NCBI GenBank assembly: GCA_005793655.1
Contig: SXRC01000025.1
Location: 1 to 40,660, forward strand
Direction of reading: 5' to 3'
Length of the DNA stretch: 40,660 nucleotides
Source: Actinomycetota bacterium
GTDB lineage: Bacteria > Actinomycetota > Actinomycetes > Nanopelagicales > Nanopelagicaceae
The number at the start of each line of letters is the position of its first letter. Within the stretch, counting starts at the first letter, position 1. The position numbers were made by a program, and so were the translations under genes. Of this stretch, positions 31,494 through 38,832 are shown piece after piece. The notes below the pieces were generated by a model. It saw only the letters and a list, made by a program, of their open reading frames with translations, was not told the DNA's origin and made no database searches.

Positions 31494-32954
31494 ATGACAA
31501 AAAATGTTGTCGAATCGCACAAACTTTCTAAAAATCTATTAATTTCCAGGGTCATCACGGGCCTTTGGCAAATTGCTGATATGGAAAAAAATGGAAATAC
31601 TCTTGATCCGGTAAAAACAGCAAAATTAATGTCCCCATATGTTGATGCTGGACTCCATACATTTGATATGGCAGATCATTATGGATCAGCCGAGATAATT
31701 GCAGGGACGTTTAAGAAATTTGAGGCATTAGGTAAGAAAGCCAGATTACTTACCAAATGGGTCCCCCAACCAGGCCCAGTCTCCCGAGCGCAGGTGCGAA
31801 GCGCAGTTGAAAATCGATTGGAACGTTTAAAAAGTAAAAAAGTAGATTTGCTTCAGTATCACGCTTGGAGTTTTGCCAATCCTTTTTGGCTCGATGCTTT
31901 AATTTATCTTCAGGAACTAAAAGAGGAGGGCCTTATAGGTGCACTTGGTACTACTAATTTTGATACCGCTCATTTAAGAATTGCAAAATCAACTGGAATT
32001 GATATTGTTTCAAACCAAATCTCTTTTTCCTTAGTCGATAGAAGAGGGGCTGGTCAAATGGCTGATTACTGTTCAAATAATTCAATTTCCATTTTGGCTT
32101 ATGGAACACTATGTGGTGGCTTTATTTCGCAAAAATGGCTGGGTAAATCAGAGCCTGAACAAGATGGCTTATCCAACTGGTCATTAATGAAGTATAAAAG
32201 GTTTATCGATGCGGCTGGTGGATGGGAAAAATTTCAGAATTTACTGGAGGTTCTAAATAAAATAAGTCAAGAAACAAATCGCTCAATAGCAACCCTGGCC
32301 AGTAAATTTCAACTTACTCAAAAAGCTGTTGGTGCAGTGATTATTGGTGCGAGATTAGGTGAAAATATGCATCTTAAGGACGCCTCCTCATTATTTACTT
32401 TTGATTTAAAGGAGAAACAAATAAAGAAAATTCAAGAAGCAACTGATCTACTTGATCCCATTACTGGTGACTGTGGTGATGAGTACCGAAAGACTCCTTA
32501 TTTGACCGCCTCAGGGGATTTAAGTCACCATCTGGATAACTTTCCTCCTGTTTATCAACCTGTGAAAAATATGGGTACTCGTCAAATAAACTCGGGAACT
32601 CTATGGGAGGGCCTAGCTGGATACTCCCGCGCAGTGCAAGTTGGTAATAGAGTTTTGATCTCAGGGACTACCGCAACCCATGGAGAGCTTGTTATTGGTA
32701 AAAATGATCCAATTGCACAGACGCATTTTATAATTGACAAAATTGAGTCTTCACTGGAATCTCTCGGTGCTAAATTATCAGATGTCGTGCGCACTCGAGT
32801 ATTTGTTAGAAAGGGTAAGGGTTGGAAGGGTGCACTGTTAGCCCATGGCGAAAGATTTGCCAACATAAAACCTGCAAACACAACTTTTTTTGCTGACTTG
32901 ATAGGCGATGAATATCTTGTTGAAATTGAAGCAGAAGCTCAAATTCAGCAGTGA
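31494..32954 (+). CDS. Aldo/keto reductase fused to a C-terminal RidA-like domain
   Basis: A 486-residue two-domain protein. Residues 1 to about 335 are an aldo/keto reductase barrel with a complete tetrad: Asp58, Tyr63 (DMADHY), Lys88 and His123. Residues 372-484 are a RidA-fold domain (VLISGTTATHGE, VVRTRVFV, VEIEAEAQ). The RidA catalytic Arg position reads PANT (Asn462), so the domain is of a divergent Rid type. Its stop overlaps the next aldo/keto reductase by 4 bp. The barrel is homologous to that neighbour, which has no RidA part. Function inferred: NADPH-dependent carbonyl reduction coupled to an imine or enamine step. Confidence 0.88.
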   Translation: MTKNVVESHKLSKNLLISRVITGLWQIADMEKNGNTLDPVKTAKLMSPYVDAGLHTFDMADHYGSAEIIAGTFKKFEALGKKARLLTKWVPQPGPVSRAQVRSAVENRLERLKSKKVDLLQYHAWSFANPFWLDALIYLQELKEEGLIGALGTTNFDTAHLRIAKSTGIDIVSNQISFSLVDRRGAGQMADYCSNNSISILAYGTLCGGFISQKWLGKSEPEQDGLSNWSLMKYKRFIDAAGGWEKFQNLLEVLNKISQETNRSIATLASKFQLTQKAVGAVIIGARLGENMHLKDASSLFTFDLKEKQIKKIQEATDLLDPITGDCGDEYRKTPYLTASGDLSHHLDNFPPVYQPVKNMGTRQINSGTLWEGLAGYSRAVQVGNRVLISGTTATHGELVIGKNDPIAQTHFIIDKIESSLESLGAKLSDVVRTRVFVRKGKGWKGALLAHGERFANIKPANTTFFADLIGDEYLVEIEAEAQIQQ

Positions 32955-33991
32955 AAAAGGTACATATTGCAGACAATTATGAAATCTCCCCAGTAATCAA
33001 AGGTGGGTGGCAGTTAAGTTCAGGGCACTCATTAAATAAAGAAATCACAAACGAACAAGCACTTTTAGATACAGCAGAATTTGTAGAATCTGGTATCTCT
33101 ACTCTTGATTTTGGCGACATTTATACCGGGGTGGAGGATCTAATAGGTAAAGTCTTGATCCGCCTCACCGATAAATATGGATCGAAGGCTAGAGATAAAT
33201 TACAACTTCACACAAAATATGTGCCAAATGAATCTAAATTAGATCATTTTGATCACCATGATGTAAAAAATATTGTAAATCGATCTCTCGATAGGTTAGG
33301 AGTTGAGTGTATTGATTTAGTGCAATTTCACTGGTGGAAATACGAGGCAAAACATTATCTTCATGCTTTGGAAGAGTTATTTAACTTAAAAAGTGATGGA
33401 AAAATTCGGCATATTGGTGTTACTAATTTTGATGTAGAACGATTAAGTGAAATGGTAGACGCTGGACTAAAACCTGCAACCATTCAGCTCCAATATTCAA
33501 TAATCGACGGCAGGGCTGAAACCGATATGGCAGATTTCTGCCTGGAAAATGAAATTAGTATCCTTTGCTACGGCACTGTCGCTGGTGGATTCTTCTCAGA
33601 AAAATATCTTGGAGCTTCAGATCCAACTACATTTGAGACAAGATCAAACATGAAGTACAGATTAATCATTGAGGAGTTTGGTGGTTGGGTTGTCTTTCAA
33701 AAACTTCTTGAAGCATTACATGTTATTGCTCAAAAACATAATACCGATATTGGTACAGTTGCAGCTGCTTATGTATATAACCAACCTGCCGTAAAGGCAG
33801 TGATCATCGGTGCTAGAAATATAGAACATTTAAATTCCAATTTACAAATACCACTTATAAAATTTGATGAGGAAGAAATACAGAGTATAAAAGATATTAA
33901 GGCTCGAGCAAAGGGCCCAAAGGGCCCAGTTTATTTTCTGGAGAGGTACGACGACAAACATAGAAACATAATGCACACCAACAATAATTAA
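32951..33991 (+). CDS. Aldo/keto reductase
   Basis: A 346-residue aldo/keto reductase with the tetrad region LDFGDIY, HTKYVP and VQFHWW, and the family C-terminal AVIIGARN. Its closest relative in the window is the barrel half of the fusion just upstream (shared MADFCLEN/MADYCSNN, GTVAGGF/GTLCGGF and NMKYR/LMKYK positions), so the pair arose by tandem duplication. It starts with GTG inside the end of the preceding gene. The substrate is unknown. The stop interlocks with the convergent small gene. Confidence 0.88.
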   Translation: MKKVHIADNYEISPVIKGGWQLSSGHSLNKEITNEQALLDTAEFVESGISTLDFGDIYTGVEDLIGKVLIRLTDKYGSKARDKLQLHTKYVPNESKLDHFDHHDVKNIVNRSLDRLGVECIDLVQFHWWKYEAKHYLHALEELFNLKSDGKIRHIGVTNFDVERLSEMVDAGLKPATIQLQYSIIDGRAETDMADFCLENEISILCYGTVAGGFFSEKYLGASDPTTFETRSNMKYRLIIEEFGGWVVFQKLLEALHVIAQKHNTDIGTVAAAYVYNQPAVKAVIIGARNIEHLNSNLQIPLIKFDEEEIQSIKDIKARAKGPKGPVYFLERYDDKHRNIMHTNNN

Positions 33992-34293
33992 GTTAAATCA
34001 CTAGCTTTTAAATTAACACTTCTTATTCTCTCAATTTTCATAATCATCTTTTCCTCTGGATCTGGACAAGCAACTAGTGAGTCTTGTTCCAACCAGTCAT
34101 CAGCGGCCATTTTACGTTGCTTGGCTGGTAACAAGGGCAGAACTGAGGCGATTGCATACATGCAAAAATGTTTATTGTTAGGTATTCGCAATTCGGCGCT
34201 ATTAGTAACTTCAAAATAATCACCAGGTTTAAGACCACAGACAGATCTGCCGCTGATGCTATCGACTGTAATTCGTAAGTCAAAAATTTCCAT
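33988..34293 (-). CDS. Small TIGR04076-like protein
   Basis: A 101-residue protein reading FDLRITVDSISGRSVCG, KPGDYFEV, then LVACPDPEEKMIMKIERI. This layout resembles the TIGR04076 family, small proteins of unknown function often found beside aldo/keto reductases and amidohydrolases. I start it at the ATG at 34293: a consensus TATAAT box ends 6 nt upstream, indicating a leaderless transcript, while the open frame further upstream adds a non-conserved leader. No signal peptide or membrane segment. Confidence 0.65.
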   Translation of the reverse strand: MEIFDLRITVDSISGRSVCGLKPGDYFEVTNSAELRIPNNKHFCMYAIASVLPLLPAKQRKMAADDWLEQDSLVACPDPEEKMIMKIERIRSVNLKASDLT

Positions 34294-34299
34294 ACGAAA

Positions 34300-34305
34300 A
34301 TTATA
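34300..34305 (-). promoter_or_regulatory. Consensus TATAAT of a probable leaderless transcript
   Basis: A perfect TATAAT ends 6 nt before the ATG at 34293 on the minus strand. It marks the start of the small TIGR04076-like gene. The best-placed -35 candidate is weak. Confidence 0.6.
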
Positions 34306-34395
34306 TGTCAGAATGTAAAGTTTTGTAATACATTTAAGCAAAGGCACTGGAATTTGATAAGCCAAAGCACAATTTGATGTATTTTTTTACTCCGT

Positions 34396-35661
34396 TTAGG
34401 TTACTGAGCTTGAAGTCAAAGAGATTTTTTTATAGTCACCCGACTCAACTAGCTCTTTAAGTCTGTAGAAGCCATCATATATTTCAGTAAAAGATGTTGG
34501 AAGAGCTGAAAAAGAAAATCGTATGCCATTTGGCTCTCGGTAATCTGGAAAAACTTTCTTCATTTTTCTTAAGGCGACTGCTATTTGTGCCCCATCTGGA
34601 TGGGTGATGATGATATGACCACACCTTTTATTTCTCTCTCTTGGTGTAGTCAAGGAAAAACCCAGAGGAATTAACCATTCATCAAACAAAGAAATCATAA
34701 AGTCAGTGCCTTTTAAACATTTTTCTTGAATCAAATCCATTGTTGCTTCCTCGATCATTTCGAAACCACTTTTCACAGAGCGTAAGCCCAGAATTGATGG
34801 TGTGGAAATTTGAAAGCCGCGAATGCTCTCAGATTTTTCAAAGACGGGCCCCATCTCAAATTGATTTTTTACGCCAAACCATCCGCGTATTGGCACATCC
34901 AATTTACTTTGAAGCTCAGAGGAAACATATAACCAGCCAGGGGCTCCTGGTCCTGAATTGCCATACTTATATGTGCAGCCAACCGCCAAGCCAATTTGAT
35001 TCTGATCAAACTGTAAATTGACTGAGCCAAGAGCATGTGAGCAATCCCAAAGCATCAAAGCACCATTTTTGATTACCATGCTTTCAATTTCAGCATAATT
35101 ATTTAATCCACCAGATCGATATTGAATAATTTGAAGAGTCACAAGCGCAACATCACTATCTAAATATTTGCTCAATAGATCCGGTGTAATAATTTCACCC
35201 TCCGAAAGAGATGTATCTTCATTTTCAATATAGATCAATTCCATACCAAGCTCCTTTGCAATACCCTCCATCGCATACCGATCGCTAGGAAAATTAGCGC
35301 GATCTGTCAGGATTTTTTTACGGTTTGGATTTGATTTGATGGCAGCCCAAGCTAGCTGATACAGATTAATTGTGTTTGTATCTATTGCAAGTGTTTGGCC
35401 AGGAGCAGCACCTAGAGCTGAGCGACCAATTAAGTCACCAACACGTTCAGCTTCATCGATCCAATCAGCCCAACCGCCGACAATATGCTTGCCCCACTCA
35501 TTTGTCAGGAGATTATTAAGATCTAGCACTGTTTTGTTGGGTAATCTGCCTAATGAATTTCCATCCAAATAACAGACAGACTCATCATCAATGTAAAAAA
35601 GTTTCTTATATTTTTTCAGGGGATCCATCTCATCAAGTTTTACTGCAACTGAGCGATCCAT
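34396..35661 (-). CDS. kynU: Kynureninase
   Basis: A 421-residue PLP enzyme with the kynureninase signatures FPSDRY (124-129), WDCSHALGS (205-213) and YKYGNSGPGAPGWLYV around the PLP lysine Lys232. It cleaves L-kynurenine to anthranilate and alanine. With tryptophan dioxygenase at 12934 and the formamidase candidates it completes a tryptophan-to-anthranilate route, and no kynurenine 3-monooxygenase is seen, favouring anthranilate over 3-hydroxyanthranilate. TATACT ends 7 nt before the ATG with no ribosome site, suggesting a leaderless transcript. It is separated by over 20 kb from the other kynurenine genes. Confidence 0.94.
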   Translation of the reverse strand: MDRSVAVKLDEMDPLKKYKKLFYIDDESVCYLDGNSLGRLPNKTVLDLNNLLTNEWGKHIVGGWADWIDEAERVGDLIGRSALGAAPGQTLAIDTNTINLYQLAWAAIKSNPNRKKILTDRANFPSDRYAMEGIAKELGMELIYIENEDTSLSEGEIITPDLLSKYLDSDVALVTLQIIQYRSGGLNNYAEIESMVIKNGALMLWDCSHALGSVNLQFDQNQIGLAVGCTYKYGNSGPGAPGWLYVSSELQSKLDVPIRGWFGVKNQFEMGPVFEKSESIRGFQISTPSILGLRSVKSGFEMIEEATMDLIQEKCLKGTDFMISLFDEWLIPLGFSLTTPRERNKRCGHIIITHPDGAQIAVALRKMKKVFPDYREPNGIRFSFSALPTSFTEIYDGFYRLKELVESGDYKKISLTSSSVT

Positions 35662-35668
35662 AAATCAA

Positions 35669-35674
35669 AGTATA
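35669..35674 (-). promoter_or_regulatory. -10 box of a probable leaderless transcript (kynU)
   Basis: TATACT ends 7 nt before the ATG at 35661 on the minus strand, and no ribosome site is present. Confidence 0.5.
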
Positions 35675-35755
35675 GAGGATACGGCAAATGAATAATACCT
35701 AATTGATTTTATTGATATCAGTGCAAATTCTAATTATCTATGCAAGACTGCAGTC

Positions 35756-36490
35756 ATGGATAAGAAAGTTGTGGTTATAACTGGAGCGGCTGGCGGAATG
35801 GGAAGAGCAATCACGGCCAGGTTAGTGAAGGATAACTTCCAAATAATGGCTTTAGATATAAATGAAAGTGGCCTTGAAAAGCTTACGGATGATTTTCCAT
35901 TGAGTATCTTTCCCTATAAGGTTGATTTGACCGATGTTGCTGCAATCAGTGATGCATTTATGACAGTTAACACAAAATTTGGTGGAGTTGATGCCTTAGT
36001 TAATAATGCTGGAAATTGTTATATGTCGGAATTTCCAAATATTCCTTCAGATGAGTTTAATTTACAGATGGCTGTTAACTTTTCATCTGCATTTTATTGC
36101 TCTCAAGAAGCGGTCAAATCCATGCTGAAACGTCCAGGGATCAAAAAAATTGTGAACATATCCTCAAATGGTGCCTACAATTTTGATGTATTTGATCCAC
36201 CACATTATCGAGCCAGCAAAGCAGCGATGGACACATTAACTAAGGACTTAGCAAGGCGCTATGCCAATCAAAGCATATGCGTAAATTCAATTGCCCCTGC
36301 AATGACTGAATCTCCACTCTTTGATGTTTTAAGTAAAGATGTATTAGATAAGGCTATATCTCAAATGCCAAGAGGTAGAGCGATGAAACCAGATGAAATA
36401 GCAGCATGGGTCGGATTTTTAATCTCTCCTGCGGGGGATGTTTCAAGTGGGAATGTCATCATATTGAATCAAGGTCGAGATGTTCGGTAA
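35756..36490 (+). CDS. Short-chain dehydrogenase/reductase
   Basis: A 244-residue classical SDR with a complete active site: TGAAGGMG (9-16), NNAG (83-86), serines 136-137, and YxxxK as Y151-R-A-S-K155. It diverges from kynureninase and is transcribed toward the lactonase-like gene, 11 bp away. No strong ribosome site precedes the ATG. The substrate cannot be assigned; a hydroxyacyl or sugar-acid dehydrogenase would both fit. Confidence 0.86.
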   Translation: MDKKVVVITGAAGGMGRAITARLVKDNFQIMALDINESGLEKLTDDFPLSIFPYKVDLTDVAAISDAFMTVNTKFGGVDALVNNAGNCYMSEFPNIPSDEFNLQMAVNFSSAFYCSQEAVKSMLKRPGIKKIVNISSNGAYNFDVFDPPHYRASKAAMDTLTKDLARRYANQSICVNSIAPAMTESPLFDVLSKDVLDKAISQMPRGRAMKPDEIAAWVGFLISPAGDVSSGNVIILNQGRDVR

Positions 36491-36501
36491 CATTAATAAT
36501 C

Positions 36502-37266
36502 TTATTTATATAGATCAGGCGCCTTCTTTAATTCTTTCCATTGTTGGGGCCCGTGGCCGTAGATTACCATTGCATTTTTTTGCCTAGCTAATTCAAGGAT
36601 TCGGTTTGCACTGTTAATTGCTTGCTCAGGATTGGTTGCATCCAGACAACCCTCTGCTATCTCAGATTCCCTAGAAATAGCATCACTTGTTAAAAGGATT
36701 GACCCACTCTCAGGTAATTTAAGGAGGATAGACAGTTCACCTGGGGTATGGCCTGGGACATGCAGAATTTCAAAATTCTCACCCAAGATAGTGTCCTCTG
36801 TAATTAAAACATAATCTTCCTCAGGCCATTCCAACGGTTTCTTACCCCGCCAGTAAATTGGTTTTTCTAGGTCACGCTCTTCTTTCCCAATGATAATTGG
36901 AACATTGGGGAAACTTCCAATATTTCCAACGTGGTCAATATGAGTATGAGTAATTACTACATAATCTAAATCATCTTTAGATATACCAAGTTTTGCTAAC
37001 TGGGCCACTGGTTGATTTTCATAAGTCAGCTCAAGAAGCTCACCAAACTCGCCAAGATTATCCTCAGTTGAGGCCATCTGAATATCTTTTGCATACTTTT
37101 CTGGAAAACCTGTATCAATTAAAACTTTTTCACCTGCACTAGTTTCGACTAGAAAACCAGGGATGCCTATGATTCTGCCGTTTGAATGCACGGTAAAAAG
37201 CCCAAAATTTAAAACTGCAAGTGAGACTGGATGGCCTGATAATTTCTTAAGGATTTTCTCACGCAT
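36502..37266 (-). CDS. Metallo-beta-lactamase-fold hydrolase (AHL-lactonase-like)
   Basis: A 254-residue MBL-fold enzyme. The dinuclear metal motif is THTHIDH (His107, His109, Asp111, His112), followed by HVPGHTPGE and a YGHGP near the C-terminus. Length and layout resemble the AiiA/AttM lactonases that open N-acyl-homoserine lactones, and also broader lactonases of small metabolites. Without a search it should be called a lactonase-like hydrolase. Cytoplasmic, no signal peptide. Confidence 0.78.
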   Translation of the reverse strand: MREKILKKLSGHPVSLAVLNFGLFTVHSNGRIIGIPGFLVETSAGEKVLIDTGFPEKYAKDIQMASTEDNLGEFGELLELTYENQPVAQLAKLGISKDDLDYVVITHTHIDHVGNIGSFPNVPIIIGKEERDLEKPIYWRGKKPLEWPEEDYVLITEDTILGENFEILHVPGHTPGELSILLKLPESGSILLTSDAISRESEIAEGCLDATNPEQAINSANRILELARQKNAMVIYGHGPQQWKELKKAPDLYK

Positions 37267-37320
37267 AATATTTCTAAGATTACTCTATTTCTTATCAGTT
37301 CAAAGGATCTCACATTCGGC

Positions 37321-37326
37321 TACGCT
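37321..37326 (+). promoter_or_regulatory. -10 box of a probable leaderless transcript (galT)
   Basis: TACGCT ends 6 nt before the first ATG of galT at 37333. The intervening TAGGTC is too close to the start to be a good ribosome site. Confidence 0.45.
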
Positions 37327-37332
37327 TAGGTC

Positions 37333-38442
37333 ATGATGAGCCAAGAATTACCAGGTAGAGTAAATCGAAGTGATCTCAAACTTTCTGATGGCCGCACTAT
37401 TTCATATTATGACTCTTCAAAAATAGAGAGAGTCGCACAAGATAAACGGGTAGAAAAAAATCAACCTGGAATTGGTCATCTACGCCTTGATCCATTGGTT
37501 AATGAATGGGTAGCTGTTGCATCCCACCGGCAACACAGAGTTTTTCTGCCACCGAAAAATCTCTGCCCACTGTGTGCCAGTAAGGGTGAAAAATTAACCG
37601 AGATCCCTGATGGTGATTATGAGGTTGTAGTTTTTGGAAATAAATCACCAGCCCTTACCACCCCAGGTAGTAATTGGAAGTTGCCACAGATAAATGGAAT
37701 TGATACCCCAAATGCAGATGCAGCTGGTGCCTGTGAGGTGGTTTGTTACACATCAGATCATGAATCAAGTTTTGCAAAATTAAGTGAAAAACAAATTAGA
37801 ACTGTATTAGAGGCTTGGAAGGATCGAGATGCCGCCCTGTCAAAGTTAGATTATATTGAGTATGTTTTTCCATTTGAAAATAGAGGCGAAGAGGTTGGCG
37901 TAACTATCTCTCATCCACATGGGCAGATATATGCCTACTCATTTGTGCCACCACGAGTTGAGAAGATGTTGCAAGCAGCAGATGCGCACCTTAAAAAAAC
38001 TGGCAGAATATTGCTAGATGATGTAATAACTCGAGAGATTAAAGATAAGAAGCGAATAATTTGTGAAAATACCGAATGGATCGCCTATGTGCCATACGCT
38101 GCAAGATATCCATTTGAAATACATATCGTGCCAAAACGCTCGGTGCCATCCTTGCAAGATTTAGATCAATCACAATCTGAGCAGTTTGCAGCTGTAGCAA
38201 AGCAGGCTTTAAGTAGATTAGATGGGGTATTTGGAATTGAAATGGCCTATATCGCCTCTTGGTATCAAGCGCCAGTAAATGTTGGTCGAAATAGTATGCG
38301 CTTGCATTGGCAAATAGTTTCAGTTAGACGCCAGCCTGGAAAACTAAAGTATTTATCTGGATCAGAATCTGCAATGGGCGCTTTTATTATGGATTTAGAG
38401 CCCGAGCAATCTGCCGAACAACTAAAAGCGGTTAAATATTAA
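37333..38442 (+). CDS. galT: Galactose-1-phosphate uridylyltransferase
   Basis: A 369-residue GalT. The zinc motif CPLC is at 78-81 and the catalytic HPHGQ at 194-198, with His196 the uridylylated nucleophile. It transfers UMP from UDP-glucose to galactose-1-phosphate in the Leloir pathway. TACGCT ends 6 nt before the first of two adjacent ATGs, suggesting a leaderless transcript. No galK or galE is adjacent. The stop interlocks with the ACT-domain gene. Confidence 0.92.
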   Translation: MMSQELPGRVNRSDLKLSDGRTISYYDSSKIERVAQDKRVEKNQPGIGHLRLDPLVNEWVAVASHRQHRVFLPPKNLCPLCASKGEKLTEIPDGDYEVVVFGNKSPALTTPGSNWKLPQINGIDTPNADAAGACEVVCYTSDHESSFAKLSEKQIRTVLEAWKDRDAALSKLDYIEYVFPFENRGEEVGVTISHPHGQIYAYSFVPPRVEKMLQAADAHLKKTGRILLDDVITREIKDKKRIICENTEWIAYVPYAARYPFEIHIVPKRSVPSLQDLDQSQSEQFAAVAKQALSRLDGVFGIEMAYIASWYQAPVNVGRNSMRLHWQIVSVRRQPGKLKYLSGSESAMGAFIMDLEPEQSAEQLKAVKY

Positions 38443-38678
38443 TTAATGGGAGTTACTGATAGGACCTCGACCCCACCAATAGCGGTTAAAACATTGACTA
38501 AATCAGTTGGATCACTACCTGGAACTGCAATTGTTATGTCATCTATACCGCGACCATTCTCACTGCGCAGAACAATCAAGCCACGAATATCCCCGCCTGC
38601 AAAACCAATAGCGGATGCGACCGCGCCTAGAGAACCTGGGCGATCTGGCAGTGCAACTTGCAGTCGATATAACCCCAT
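38439..38678 (-). CDS. Small single-ACT-domain protein
   Basis: A 79-residue protein that is one ACT domain: YRLQVALPDRPGSLGAVASAIG, then GGDIRGLIVLRS and VEVLSVTPIN. ACT domains bind amino acids or mediate regulatory contacts. Only three residues precede the first strand, so the ATG at 38678 is the natural start. That ATG lies 1 nt after the discriminator base of tRNA-Asn on the same strand, so the gene has no promoter or ribosome site of its own and must be co-transcribed with the tRNA. Confidence 0.83.
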   Translation of the reverse strand: MGLYRLQVALPDRPGSLGAVASAIGFAGGDIRGLIVLRSENGRGIDDITIAVPGSDPTDLVNVLTAIGGVEVLSVTPIN

Positions 38679-38679
38679 G

Positions 38680-38752
38680 CTCCCTGACTTGGACTCGAAC
38701 CAAGAACCTGCCGGTTAACAGCCGGCTGCTCTGCCAATTGAGCTATCAGGGA
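38680..38752 (-). tRNA. tRNA-Asn (anticodon GTT)
   Basis: A complete 73-nt cloverleaf on the minus strand: acceptor TCCCTGA/TCAGGGA, D-arm AGCTC...GAGC, anticodon loop CTGTTAA within a CCGG-rich stem, T-loop GGTTCGAGTCC, discriminator G at 38680. CCA is not encoded. It lies between dnaG and the ACT-domain gene. Confidence 0.97.
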
Positions 38753-38757
38753 TTACG

Positions 38758-38777
38758 CCAATCTAATTAAAGATTGG
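38758..38777. other. Hairpin just upstream of tRNA-Asn
   Basis: A perfect 7-bp stem CCAATCT/AGATTGG with loop AATTAA lies 5 bp from the tRNA 5' end, on the dnaG side. No T-tract follows on either strand. It may stop dnaG read-through or mark a processing site, but neither can be shown. Confidence 0.4.
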
Positions 38778-38832
38778 TGAGGTAAATAGTAGCGAATATC
38801 TAAACTCTCTCAAACCTAGCCTGATATCAGGT

